DNA from: Aquilaria yunnanensis
Lineage: Eukaryota; Streptophyta; Magnoliopsida; Malvales; Thymelaeaceae
Direction: 5' to 3'
NCBI GenBank assembly: GCA_039654915.1
Contig: CM077599.1
Coordinates: forward strand, 28,891,501-28,955,500
DNA: 64,000 nucleotides
Below the pieces are notes generated by a model that saw only the letters and a list, made by a program, of their open reading frames with translations, was not told where the DNA came from and did not search any database. How positions within the stretch are numbered: position 1 is the stretch's first letter; each line of letters opens with the position of its first letter. Shown here piece by piece: positions 33,600 through 45,010 of the stretch. The translations under genes and the position numbers were made by a program.

Positions 33600-34066
33600 G
33601 TGAGAGGTCGAAGGGGAAGGGATTATTAAACCATAAAGTACATGAATGTAGTTTTAAGAGACTATTTGTCCTTTCATTTTTTTCTCCTTCATATTAAAAA
33701 AATACAATTTATAAATAATTAAACAAACATGAGAAAATAAAAATAAAAATGCATCTTTCTGCTAAACTTTCTCCTAAAAATGGAATTTTTGTTCCTACCG
33801 AGGTTGAACATTCAATTAAAATCGGTATATTTCTAATCTATCTTTTAATAATGAATGACAAAACAAAGAATAAGACAAAAATAGATCAACTAAATGCAAG
33901 GGAAAAAAAAAACTCCAACCAGTTCTAAGCCGAAATTTTGCCATAGTAGTTGCAATTGGCCAACGTCTTTTTAGCCTCTTAAAATAATCTTTATTCAAAC
34001 TGAACCTGAGTGGCATTTAAGATTAAAAGTATCATTGCTTTCCCTTTCATTTTCTTGTGGCCATTG

Positions 34067-34759
34067 AATTAAATATCACGGTATACCACTTACCACAGGT
34101 ATATGGTATAAATATTTTCATATTTTATCATTTTACCTCATGGTATTTTACGGTGTACCACATACTGCACACTTTTTGTATATATTTTGTCAAAAAACCG
34201 TGATATACCGCAAATACCACATGGTACGTACCGCGGTATTTAATTTTTCACTTCTATTTTTTATTTTATATCAAAATATCATAAATATATAAAACATTAA
34301 AATAAAAATAATACACATATCATAAAATAAACATTTACTTTTAATTTTTTTTGTTACTTTTGTTAATTAATATAAAAAATTAATAGATGGTGTTATTTAT
34401 ATTTATAATATATGCAAAGTATATGGATGGTATTATTTATATTTATAGTATATTAATAAATTAGTTTTTTTTAGTATTATTTATTTTGCTCCATATATAA
34501 ACTTTTTTATGTTTTTTGTATTAAAAAATATCTTCTATCATATATATTTTATTTATATTTGAAAAATTAAGATGAAAAAAATTAGAATCCATATAAAATA
34601 TGTAAAAATAAATTATTAAACGAATTATGTCATCTAAAAATAATATTTTAACATTTATTTTTTTTATAACGGTAACGGTATACAGCGTGGTATACCATGC
34701 AGTATACCTTAAAATTTCAGGGTGCTGTATGTTTAGCGGTAACGGTATTTAACACCTTA
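34067..34759. mobile_element. 693 bp insert with GGTATACC motifs
   Basis: Present in copy 1 of the duplication and absent from copy 2, so it is an insertion by direct comparison. It is flanked by CTTGTGGCCATTG (34054-34066) and CTTGTGGCTATTG (34760-34772), a duplication of 8 or more bp. The ends are loosely inverted (ATTAAATATCACGG and GTTAAATACCGTTACCG). The interior is very AT-rich with repeated GGTATACC or GCGGTAT words. It is probably a non-autonomous hAT- or MULE-like DNA element. Confidence 0.75.
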
Positions 34760-35043
34760 CTTGTGGCTATTGTTTCTTTTCCTTCTCTTCCACTTTCTAA
34801 ATATCATAAGTTCACTTGAGAAACACTTATTAAACATTAAATTAATAAAAATTGTTTTACTAAGAATAATAAATTAATCTTTGTTTGAGTGGTTTTGAAG
34901 TAGTGTTTCATAGTGGGGTAGCTTTTTTGTCATTATGGGCTGGTACTTATGGTGAAATCGGAACAAAGTAGTTTTTGAGTCTGTTTGTTTTATCCCAAGG
35001 AGATTGGTGGAGGCAATAAAGATGTGGTCGGCTAATTGGGAGA

Positions 35044-35199
35044 TGTAATAACCCAAGTCCAGAACTAGTTAATGAAACATCTGTCTACACCACATGGGTT
35101 GTCCTTTATGAAAAGAATAAGTGCTAGGTGGTTGTGTTATGGAACTATATTCATATAAGGCTTCTCACATTTCAACCATGTGGGATATGGGGTGTTACA
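35044..35199 (-). repeat. TRIM LTR, locus C
   Basis: TGTAATAACCCAAGTCCAGA...GGGGTGTTACA on the plus strand, 156 bp. It is followed by only 11 bp of TRIM interior before copy 2 of the duplication begins. Confidence 0.8.
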
Positions 35200-35210
35200 A
35201 ACTCCCCCTT

Positions 35211-35315
35211 ATTATTAGTATTATATTATAAATATGACAGCAATTTTGAAATTTATGAAGGTAAATATTACGTGGCACCCAATTAGGCTCTAGCAATTTG
35301 GACAATTATAAATGT

Positions 35316-35388
<73 letters not shown>

Positions 35389-36280
35389 GTGAGAGGTCGA
35401 AGGGGAAAGGATTATTAAACCATAAAGTACATGAATGTAGTTTTAAGAGACTATTTGTCCTTTCATTTTTTTCTCCTTCACATTAAAAAAATACAATTTA
35501 TAAATAATTAAACAAACATGAGGAAATAAAAAAAAAATGCATCTTTCTGCTAAACTTTCTCCTAAAAATGGAACTTTTGTTACTATTGAGGTTGAACATT
35601 CAATTAAAATCGGTATATTTCTAATCTATCTTTTAATAATGAATGACAAAACAAAGAATAAAAAAAAAATAGATCAACTAAATGCAAGAAAAAAAAAACT
35701 CCAACCAGTTCTAAGCCAAAATCTTACCATAGTAGTTGCAGTTGGCCAACATCTTTTTAGCCTCTTAAAATAATCTTTATTCAAACTGAACCCTGAGTGG
35801 CATTTAAGATTAAAAGTATAATTTCTTTCCCTTTCATTTTCTTGTGGCTATTGTTTCTTTTCCTTCTTTTCCACTTTCTAAATATCATAAGTTCGGTATA
35901 GAAACACTTATTAAACATTAAATTAATAAAAATTATTTTACTAAGAATAATAAATTAATTTTTGTTTGAGTGGTTCTGAAGTGGTGTTTCATAGTGGGGT
36001 AGCCTTTTTGTCATTATGGGCTAGTACTTATGGTGAAATTGGAACAAAGTAGTTTTTGAGTCTGTTTGCTTTATCCCAATGAGATTGGTGGAGGTGATAA
36101 AGACGTGGTCGCCTAATTGGGATATGTAATTACTCAAGTCCAGAACTGGTTAACGAAATATCTGTCCACACCATATGGGCTATGCTTTACGAAAAAGATA
36201 AGCGCTATGTGGTTGTGCTATAGAACTATATTCATATAAGGCTTCTCACATTTCAACCATGTGGGATATGGGGTGTTACA
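35211..36280. repeat. Tandem segmental duplication, copy 2
   Basis: Follows copy 1 directly. It lacks the 693 bp insert and carries a longer (AAT)n tract (about 23 units, 35317-35387). It ends in the TRIM LTR that is the left LTR of locus D. Confidence 0.85.
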
Positions 36281-36643
36281 AACTCTCCCTTCTGTACCCA
36301 ATGTCCTCATTCAAATATCTTGGGTTACATAGTCCCCCGAACCAGTAATCTCTCCAATCGGATTACCTGACCTTCGACCAAGTAACCTCTCTAATCTAGG
36401 ATCGGCCCAGTAAACGGTGCATCTGCACACCCAATATGCCATGTTATCATGGTCCCGGGTCGACTTTGATACCATCTGTAATGACTCAAGTCCATAATCG
36501 ATTAATGGAACATTTGCCCACACCACATGAGCTATCCTTTATGAAAAGGATAAATGCTAGGTGATTGTGCTCTGAAACTTGAGTCTATATATATTCACAT
36601 AAGGCTTTCTACATTTCAACCATGTGGGATATGGGGTATTACA
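36125..36643 (-). mobile_element. TRIM retrotransposon, locus D (most complete)
   Basis: Two LTRs (36125-36280 and 36478-36643) flank a 197 bp interior. On the minus strand the order is LTR, then TGGTATCAAAGTCGACCC (primer site for initiator methionine tRNA with one difference), then a short non-coding interior, a purine tract ending AAGGGAGAGTT, and the second LTR. At about 519 bp with no ORF it fits a TRIM. Each LTR carries GGATATGGGG and TATATAT words. Confidence 0.82.
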
Positions 36644-36699
36644 GGAGGCTTTGCTACATTCTCCACCTGACCCTAGGCAACCCCACCCCCTCTCGTTGA

Positions 36700-37055
36700 T
36701 CCCCTCCACCTACAAGGTGTATAAAAATCAATGTGAATGCTGCAACTTCTTCCCCCTTGCACAAGAGTTCAATTGGAATTGTTGCTTATGACTCGCCAAG
36801 TTCACCATTGTTTATATCTTAGCTATCTTTTGAGAAGTTGAGTGATCAGCCTACTATGATGAAAGCCATGGCCATTCTTCATGGCATTATCAAAACAAGG
36901 GCAAGAAGGTTTCAAAAGCTCATTATAGAATCTAATGTTGCCACCTTGTTTCATGATCTACCTAGCAAGGATGGTCATTCTCTTTGAGCTTTTGAAGTTA
37001 TTTTACATGATATTCATTGTTTGAGCTCTCTTTTTACTTTGTGTTCTTTTGTTTA
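36700..37055 (+). pseudogene. RNase H-like domain relic
   Basis: Frames read IKINVNAATSSPL, then SSIGIVAYDSPSSP after a frameshift, then MMKAMAILHGIIKTRARRFQ, KLIIESNVATLFHDL and EVILHDIHCLSSLFTLCSF. This order matches the plant RNase H-like (RVT_3) domain found at the end of L1-type LINE proteins and in related host proteins. At least one frameshift and one stop (HSL*AFEV) break it. No reverse transcriptase was seen beside it. Confidence 0.65.
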
Positions 37056-37059
37056 AGGA

Positions 37060-37345
37060 TAATAATTGGGTGAGTCGGGTTGAGGTTGGATTTTAGTCAG
37101 GTCATTCAGATTCAAATTTAGTAGGGTTAGCATTAATTCAGGTTTAGGTTAGGTTATTTAGGTTCTGGTTGATTTCAGGTTCAAGTTCGGGTTGGGTTCG
37201 AGTCAGTCTTATTCAGGTTTGGGTTTAATTCAGATCAGGTTAATTTCAGTATCAGGTAACTTTAGGTTGGGTTATTTGGATTTTAGGTCAGATTCGAGTT
37301 GATATTCGGGTTTAATTGGGTTATTGGTGTATAAGCTGGAATAAC
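37060..37345. repeat. Degenerate GGTTCAGGTTTGGGTT-type repeat
   Basis: Many imperfect short units such as TTCAGGTTTAGG, GGTTCGGGTT and GGTTGGGTTCGAG with no fixed period. The same style recurs at 40215-40480. These T/G-rich stretches lie on both sides of the inverted solo LTR. Confidence 0.65.
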
Positions 37346-37411
37346 TTGATTAATTCAATTTTTTATTTAGATTTCGCTAAAATTTAAATTAAAGGATTTG
37401 ATTTTTGATGC

Positions 37412-39643
37412 TGTAATAACGTGTTTTTAGAAGTCACAACCAAACTGCTTACACCTAGATCTATTGAACACCTTAAAATGGTCAACAAGAGTTTGAAGGG
37501 TTCGGGAGTACGGTTACACTAAAATAATCTTATTCTAATGCCAAAAAATTAGCACCTTAATTTGATTTAAATTTTGTTTTGCTTGCTTTAAATAATTTAA
37601 TTAATTTCCAAATTATAGATTCTAATCGAACCACTCAGATAGGGATCTCTTTAAAAATTACTCTTGATTTTACTTACCTTAGTGTTTCCAAACCATAGAC
37701 TCGACCGAGTCATTTAGATATGAAACTTAAAGATTTAATTTTTAGTTATCTTTTAAAGATTTTAGTTAATTATCAATCCAAACCATAAATTATATCGGAT
37801 TATCTAGATGAAGATATTAAATTTATTTATATTTATTATTTTTAAATATTTTAAATAATTATCCAAACCATGGATCTTATTAGATCAGTCGGATATGAAT
37901 CTTAAAATTTTGTTTCTAATCATCATCCTAAATTCATCCTAGGATTTTATTAAGTCCAAGTGGAATGGGTTCTTTAAAATTTATCTTTGGAGTGTATCTT
38001 ATGAATTAAATTAATTTAAAATTATAATAGTTATAAAAATTATCTATCAAACCCAAACCTGCAACCCAGTCTAATGTTAATGACCAAAACTAGTTGATAA
38101 TTCTAACAAACAAAGCAAGCAAACAAAGAAAGAAAAGAAACAAAAACAATGCTGTCAGTGACTTAATTCTAAAATAAAGAAGAAGTGTATACTCAATTAA
38201 ACAAAATAGAAAGAAAAAGGGGCTAAACGCGAGTTTTACCAAAAAGAAAAAAAAATGTGTAGAATGGTTCGGGTCTCGATTTGGCGAACGGATCACGATC
38301 GGATTTCACTTCGATTCACTGGCCGGACGATGTAATGGGGGATGACGGTGGCTTGGGCTTCAATGGTGGCATCGCAGCGAGCTTCTAGGAAAGGTGGACA
38401 GCAAAGGGCGCGGCGGACTGCGGAGGCGGGCAAGGGATGCGCTTCGGCCTTCCTCGCCTTCTCTCCTATTTGTGTAACCGGCAGTGGGGCGACGTCTGGG
38501 ATGGTGGTGCAGCGTGGAACGGAGCACGGGCGGCCAGCTGGGGGTCTGACGGCGATGGATTAGCTATGGGATGGCTTCGGGCAGAGGAATGGAACCTGCA
38601 GGGGTGGCGGCGGCTCAGAGGAAAGGTTAGGATACTAGGGTAGGGGTTGCGAGAAAACAGGGACCAAGTTTTCGTTTAACCGTCCTCTAGCTAGAAGCTT
38701 AGGTAGCGTTTGGATGTGAAAATTTTTCTTATTTTTCTTTTCCAAATTTTCATTAATAGAAGTTTGAGTGTATAGCTAACTTTAAGAATGTAGAAAACCT
38801 TGTTTTAAATGTTTTCCATTTTAACATATGAGTTTTCTAAAGTTTAGAAAACAAAGTTTTCTACATCCTTAAAATATGTCATATACTCAAACTTTCATAA
38901 AAAAAAATTTAGAAAAGAAAAATGAAATTTTTTTTTACAACTAAACACTAATTAAACTTTTCAAAATTCTTCCCCTTTTTCCTTGTATAATGGCTCCTAT
39001 TTGTATTTCAAGTGTCATGAAAACAGTTAACAACAAAATTTGATCCTAAGCCTTATCAAAAATCAAATTTTTGGAGATTTAAATCTCCTAAGATACAATC
39101 TGATCTAAATACTAATCCAAGCCCACAAAAATTCTTAAGCTGTTGATTTTGCTTAGACTTTATACGAAATTGCAATTCAACATGTATCTGTCAAGATTAG
39201 TCAAATTGGCCCAAAACTTTGCAAAATGCTTAGATTTTCCCAAATTTTTATAAATTTTTCAGATTTACCTCAAACTTTTTGAGCTTGACAGATTTGACCC
39301 AAAATTTATGTTTTTGCCCAAAACTTTCTAAAAATCTTTCAATTCATGCCCAAACTCCCCCTTTTTGCCTAAACTGACCCAAAAGACCTTTAAGACCTCT
39401 AAAATTAGTACCTAAACTAAATGAATTCCTATTTTAACCATAAATGACCATTCTATATTCCTAAAATTTTATAACACAAATAACAATTTAACCGAAATGT
39501 GATTAGATCAAGTAACCCTAAAATGACCCAAATGCCTTAAAAATTGACCAAATTGCCCCTAAAAATGAAAATGTCCCCTAAATTAATTTTCCTAACCTAG
39601 AACTAAATCAAAATTAGTGCCCGGACAAAATTGGGTGTCAACA
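37412..39643 (-). mobile_element. Inverted solo LTR, same family as at 23 kb
   Basis: The plus strand starts TGTAATAACGTGTTTTTAG and ends TTGGGTGTCAACA, the complement of the 23079-24986 solo LTR (TGTTGATACCCAATTT...ACGTTGCTACA). An exact 5 bp duplication GATGC lies at 37407-37411 and 39644-39648. Length is 2232 bp against 1908 bp; about 250 bp of the excess is the MITE at 38704-38951. The GC-rich block of the family is at about 38270-38650. There is no internal coding region. Confidence 0.88.
38704..38951. mobile_element. Foldback MITE inside the inverted solo LTR
   Basis: AGCGTTTGGATGTGAAAATT at the left pairs with the inverted right end AGTGTTTAGTTGTAAAAAAA, and similarity continues inward (TTTTTCTTTTCCAAATTTT, AAGTTTGAGTGTAT, GAATGTAGAAAAC). 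It belongs with 26085-26358. Its absence from the other solo LTR shows it is an insertion. Confidence 0.7.
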
Positions 39644-39954
39644 GATGCAAATATTTGAAAAGTTTAGAGACCTATATTGTAATTTTTATGAGTGAATAAA
39701 ATGAAATTTTCAAAATTTAGTTACCTCATAACTAAAAAACTTACTAGGGATAAAAAATAATTTAAAAATTTTAATTTAAATATATTTAAATATATTAATA
39801 TACAATTATTTTAATAAAAATACATAATTCAAAACTTTGCAAATTTGATTCATGAAATTATAAACTCTATCATTTTAGAACTTAAGAAGTTGCTACAATC
39901 AGATGTATTTAAATCATGTTGTCACTTTGAGTTATAATTTTTAGGAATTTAGAA

Positions 39955-40480
39955 TCATTTTTTAGGGTCAAAATGGGAAATGATTTAGTTTAGGTACTAA
40001 TTTGGAGCCCTAGGGGTCTTTTGAGGTCAGTGCAGGTGACATGAAAGAGTTTGGGTATGAATTGAAGGATTTTAGAAAGTTCTAGGTAAAATTGAAACTT
40101 TTGGGGCAAATTTGTCAACTCTCGAGAGTTTGGTATAAATCTAGTAATTTTATGATGCAAAATCTAATGATCTCATAAAGTCATGGGTTAATTCAACAAA
40201 TCCTAAAAATTAGATCTTGTCGAGTTTAGACTCAAATTTTTTTGGGTTTGGGTTAGGTCATGTTCAGGTTTGGGCCATTTTCAGATTTGGGTTATTTTTA
40301 GTTTGGGCTAATTCAGGTTTAGTCCAATTTAGGTTCATTTTGGGCTTTGGGCTTTTTCAAGTTTTACTTTAATCGGATTTGGGTTTAGGCCTAGTTGGGC
40401 ACAAACTGGGTTTAGGTAATTGGCATTTCTAATTAAATTGAGTCAGGTCGGGTTTGAGTTCGGGTGGCTCGGTCTAAGTT
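39955..40480 (+). repeat. Fragment of the solo-LTR family plus GGTTTGGG repeats
   Basis: 39955-40215 resembles 23280-23500 of the solo LTR (GATTTAGTTTAGG, ACTAATTTGGA, AAGAGTTTGGG, GGATTTTAG, GGGGCAAATTTGTCA). It is followed by T/G-rich degenerate repeats at 40215-40480 like those at 37060-37345. It is a partial, older copy. Confidence 0.6.
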
Positions 40481-40990
40481 TTCTTTATGTCTCTCACTCT
40501 TAAAACTCAATTTTACACTTAGTAGCCTGTTTGCATCTCTCTATAATTGGCCACATTAATTGTCCATGTCCATACCCTATGTGGTTGAATTCTACTCTCC
40601 AATTAATGAATGTACACAGTTTATTTCAAAAAGAATAACAAATTTAACATACAAAACTCATAGTTATGATACAATTAATCTCTTAAAAACAACTATTTCT
40701 TTTTCTCTTCATTATATGCTTGTTCTACTCATCCAATTCAGTGGCCTAAATGAGTGTTGTTACTTATGGAATAAACTGTCATATATTATGAAAATTCGTG
40801 GAATCAATATGTAACAAAAAATTTAAACGTAAGTAATTATTGATTCAATAGTTGTCCTTTGATATTTAGAATGATAAAAATTAGGAAGATATTTACATTT
40901 CATGAATAGTAAGAATATTAACGTCGTTACCATTAATAAGAGCTATAATTTTAGCAAATTAATTTCCAAGATAATTTTGCTTACTATTTA
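40481..40990. other. Spacer, nothing recognised
   Basis: AT-rich. The 84-codon open frame here has no recognisable features and is probably chance. Confidence 0.5.
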
Positions 40991-41399
40991 TGTTGGGTTT
41001 GTTGGCTCAAATCTAAAAAGATTATGAATTTTAGTTTGTTTATGATTTGGTGTTAATTTTCCTATTTATTTAGGATTTAGTTTCCCTATTTTGATATTGT
41101 TTAGCTTATAAAAAGATGTGTTATAGTATGGTTTTGAATATGAGAGAAAAACCAATGTACTGAAGAGGCAAGATATGAAGATTTTCAGAAAGAAGAGAGG
41201 TCCAAATCGGGACAGGAGTATGATTGGAAGCCTTTTATGATTCTCATATTTTATAATTGTGTAAAGATAAAATTACATGATTATCAGCTATGTGTAAGGG
41301 ATTTATAGAACAGTTTGAGCACCTAAGGGTATACCTCTACTATAATCACAGCCAACAAGAGTTTTGATTAGAATAAAAGATGAAAAAGTGTACAAAACA

Positions 41400-44300
41400 G
41401 AGCTTCTAGCTAGTTGCTGAAAGCACAACACCAGAACTTATTACACAATGTTACTACACCTCTGTTCGTAGTGCAAACACCCACCCAACAAAAAAAGTCT
41501 AGCACCTAATGCACAACAAAACTGAATGTAAAATCCCACATTCTGATGACATAAAGTAGAAACTAGACCAGCCAATTTGACTCAACGGAAAGAGGATCAT
41601 GATTCTATTCATTCCAAGTACATTTCAGTTTCCTACATCTATTCACAGCCCATAAGAAAGATAGCGCCTTTGCATCATCTATGACCTATGACACTGAGAA
41701 GTTCTTCACCTTAAAAACCATCTTGCTCCGACGATTCCAAATCACCCAAGCAACAGCCATTTGTGTAGCAATGTTTTGAGAACATGGTTGTTTTGTTCCT
41801 GCAGTAACTCAGCCAATGTAACACCAGAGGGACCGAAAATACCCCATCAGGCATAAATGATATGCCAGACTAGGACTACATATGACAAGAAGATGATCAG
41901 AAGATTCCGTAATATTGCGGTAAATTGGGCAGTGATCATCCTCAAGTTGGACTCCTTTTACCATGAGATTGTTTTTCATATCAATTCTGCCCTGAAGTGC
42001 CCTCCAAATAAATAAATTTATTTTAGAAGGGGCCACGGGATTCCACATCGATCTCCAAGTAAGGTTTCCATGACTATCAAGCAGATGCAAATCTGTAAGA
42101 ATTTTGTCTAACAACATTCTTAACTCCTTTATTGAAAAATCTCCACTGTTGCTTAGTCTTCAAATTTGACCGTCAATTCCAGTTGGAATCAGTTGCACAA
42201 GAAGAAGTAAAGATTCAAGTTAATCAAACCCTGAAATTTCCCAGCCTCTTAAATGCCTTCTCTAGCTCCATTTCTATTCCCATAATGGTTCATGAAAATC
42301 TCCTCTTTCCCTTACAAAGCACTCCTGATTGGGATCTAACTTAAAAAGTCTAGCGAACCTCTCTTTTGGTTTTTCCTCTCCCACCCACATATTTGACCAC
42401 AATTTTATACTAAACCCATTCCACACTTTCCATCTAAAAGAACTCTTAAACTCTACTCCCAGATTTTCGATATCAGCTCCTATTTTTATAATATCACTCC
42501 ATACCTTTCTTTTCCTACTCCCTCTTAGCTCACGTTCCATACTTCCATCATCCCTATCAATGGATACTACAACTCTTTTCAATAATGCACCTAGCTCCAA
42601 TCTAAATCTTCACCACCATTTGCCTAATAAAGCTAAGTTCATTGCTCTTAGACTACTCACACTCAGCCCACCATCATCCTTGTTCGCCATTACTTTTCTC
42701 CATGAAACCCAAGTTATTTTCCTGCCTTATTGTTGTGAATTTTAAACCCTAACCCGTAAGTGCACAGTGGATGTTGAATTAAGGTGAATAAGATATCATT
42801 TCCATAGGGATTAATCGATTTACTTGCCAAGTACCATTACTTTAAGTTAACCCTAGCTAAACAATCAAAATTAAATAAAATTTATGTAAAACAAACAAGT
42901 AACTAAACTTAGCTAATGCAATGCCACTACCCTAAGATGCAATAATGCAAAGTAAATTTATGGATTTTATCAAGTTACTTAAGCACACTTCTTATGGATT
43001 CATTACTGGCCTTGATTAATTGGTGGATTTAGGTTAGTGAGTTAGTTTTCAATGTTTGTTGGTAAAGTTACTCAATTGAATTCTTACTTTTCCAAGTGAA
43101 AGAACTACTCTCTTTAACCTAAACTTAATAAAGATTTCCATCCAATTACAAGCTTAAGAAAAGGTATTAGAGCTTAATTTACCTTTATCTAATGATTTAG
43201 ACTAATTTTTGAACAAGTCTATAGTCATTAAATTCTTTTCCTAGTTTTAATAGCTTCTAATCTTTTTCAAGAGTTTATAAGCAATTTATAGCGCAACCAA
43301 TTGTGGCCATCAAGTAGCTAACACAACAAGCTGCTCAAGAGAAGAATAAACAAACATTGGATAGAAAACTAATATCACTTAACCATAAATTCATCCAACA
43401 TAAGCAATCCAAGTAGTTACATCCATAGAAAGTGTAGAAAAAACTACTCCATAATTAAACTAAAGATAAACATGAAAATACATATCATAACATCTATGAG
43501 AAACTACAAGGAAAATGAAACAATAAACTCAAAATGACTAGCATAGCTTGACTACAAGGTCTCCAAGCAAGTCTCCTTGAGCACTCAAAGCAACCTCCAA
43601 CCAAGCTCCAATGGTAACTAAGAAAATCTCAAAAACTAACAACGGTGGCTATGAAAAATCTAGGTCTAATATGTGAAAAAATGAAGATGAAGATGAATCC
43701 CCTAGCACGGCTCTAGATTTTTCTTCTCTTAGAGATGTCTTTTTCACCCACCTATCCATTTGGATCAAAACCCCTAGGCAATAGCATGCTTAGGTTCAAA
43801 ATTGAGGTGGAGAACTATTCTTTCTTGGGTACAAGGGCACCTAGGCCTCAGGAGAGGGCTTCTTGGCTCTTAGGCTTCCAAGCTCAAGGATGCCTAGTGC
43901 CAAAGCGCCACTAATGCCTAGGCCTTAGGGCACGAAATTTCAGGCAACACCAATTTACACTGTGGTGCCTAGGCACCATTCCTGGGGCCTAGGCCTCAAA
44001 GTTGTAATCCATCTTTGACTTCTGTATAGCCGTTTTCTATTCTGCTTGTCCCGGTGTTATTCCAATGCTGTGGTCCACTTCTCTAACCTACAAAATGAAA
44101 GAAAAAAGTAAGAATCAGTAGAAAATGTTGGATGGTAAAGTAGAAAATAGTTATCAAAGTTGATAAAAAAATTAACATATTTAACTATAAAATTAACATC
44201 TACCACTTCTTCCAAAACCCCCTAGAAAAAAAATGAAAACTTTCCAAGGAACGAATAACTTTCACTGGGGCACGATACACCGAGAAGAAATATAAGGGTG

Positions 44301-45010
44301 GGTTATTTAACACAGATTTCAAAAGAGTATGATGACCACCGACAGACAAGCTTTGAGCTTTCCAACCATTAAGCCTTTGTTTAAACTTATTTATTACCTA
44401 TCGCCAAACAGCCATAAGATTCATATTCCTGCCAATCGAAACCCAAGGTAGCAAAAAAGTAATTGTTCAGCTTTATAATTAACAACCGTAGCAGTAGCCT
44501 GTACCTCAGAAAAATCCACACCAATTCGAATCAAACTGGTTTTGGATAAGTTTATCCTCAAACCAGAAATCCAAAGCATCTAAGAATTCTCAGGAAAATG
44601 TGTAGATTTTCGTAGCTCCAATCTCCAAAATATAATGTATCATTCGCATATAGGAGATGGAAAGTAAAGTATTCTGTGATCCAAGCCTTATTCCTTTAAA
44701 CAAATCTTTCTCGGTTGCCTCAGCCACAGTATATTTAATTCCTCTGTAGCAATCAAGAAAAGAAAAGGTGAAAGTGAATCTCCCTGCCTTACCCCTTTTT
44801 CCATCTTGCATTCTTTCGTTGAGCATCCATTGACGACAACTAAAATCGAATTCAAGCTCAGACAAGAAACAATCCAGTTTCACCATTTAACACCAAACCC
44901 CATCTAATGCATAACTGAATCCAAGAAATTACAGTTTAGGCAATCAAAGGCCCTTTGGAAATCTACCTTAAGCAATAAATAAGGTTGCCTGGTTTTCTTC
45001 AAATAGTCCA
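41400..45010 (-). pseudogene. L1-type LINE relic (minus), split by an insert
   Basis: On the minus strand a reverse transcriptase part reads FHLLYANDTLYF near 44630-44670, where the family has FADD; the second catalytic aspartate is kept and the first appears changed to N. Next come the region that reads LNGWKAQSLSVGG (about 44330-44390), a segment at 42274-42600 (SSFRWKVWNGFSIKLWSNMW) and a zinc-binding RT tail at 41809-42117 (WRSMWNPVAPSKINLFIWRA). This is the C-terminal half of an L1-type ORF2. A block at about 42741-44200 without LINE similarity interrupts it. Stops are frequent. Confidence 0.8.
42741..44200. repeat. Non-coding insert within the LINE relic
   Basis: LINE similarity stops near 42740 and resumes near 44200. 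The insert starts TTTTAAACCCTAACCCGTAA and includes GTGCACAG and CATAGGGATTAATCG, wording common to a dispersed plant repeat. The part at about 43800-43990 has short repeats of the type GCCTAGGC. No coding sequence and no clear target duplication were found, so its class is open. Confidence 0.45.

Larger units (their letters stand above)
33476..35210. repeat. Tandem segmental duplication, copy 1
   Basis: Matches 35211-36280 over its whole length except for a 693 bp insert at 34067-34759. Shared blocks include GGTAAATATTACGTGGCACC, an (AAT)n tract (about 10 units at 33569-33599), GTGAGAGGTCGAAGGGGAA, GGTTGAACATTCAATTAAAA and CATAGTGGGGTAGC. It ends with a TRIM LTR (35044-35199) plus 11 bp of TRIM interior. 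No coding role is evident. Confidence 0.85.

Noticed and set aside
35317..35387. Poly-asparagine open frames over (AAT)n tracts (also 9206-9231)
   Set aside because: They are microsatellites; the frames have no other protein features and copy 1 of the duplication has a different repeat length.
31226..36643. Regularly recurring ~160 bp units considered as a CRISPR-like array or satellite
   Set aside because: Units are LTRs with TG/CA ends, primer sites and purine tracts, in mixed orientation; they form TRIM elements, and this is plant DNA.
38342..38643. GC-rich open frames with many glycine and alanine codons
   Set aside because: They lie inside a solo LTR on the strand opposite to the LTR and owe their openness to GC content; no domain is seen.
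40560..40814. 84-codon plus-strand open frame
   Set aside because: No domain or homology is recognisable and the composition matches the surrounding spacer.
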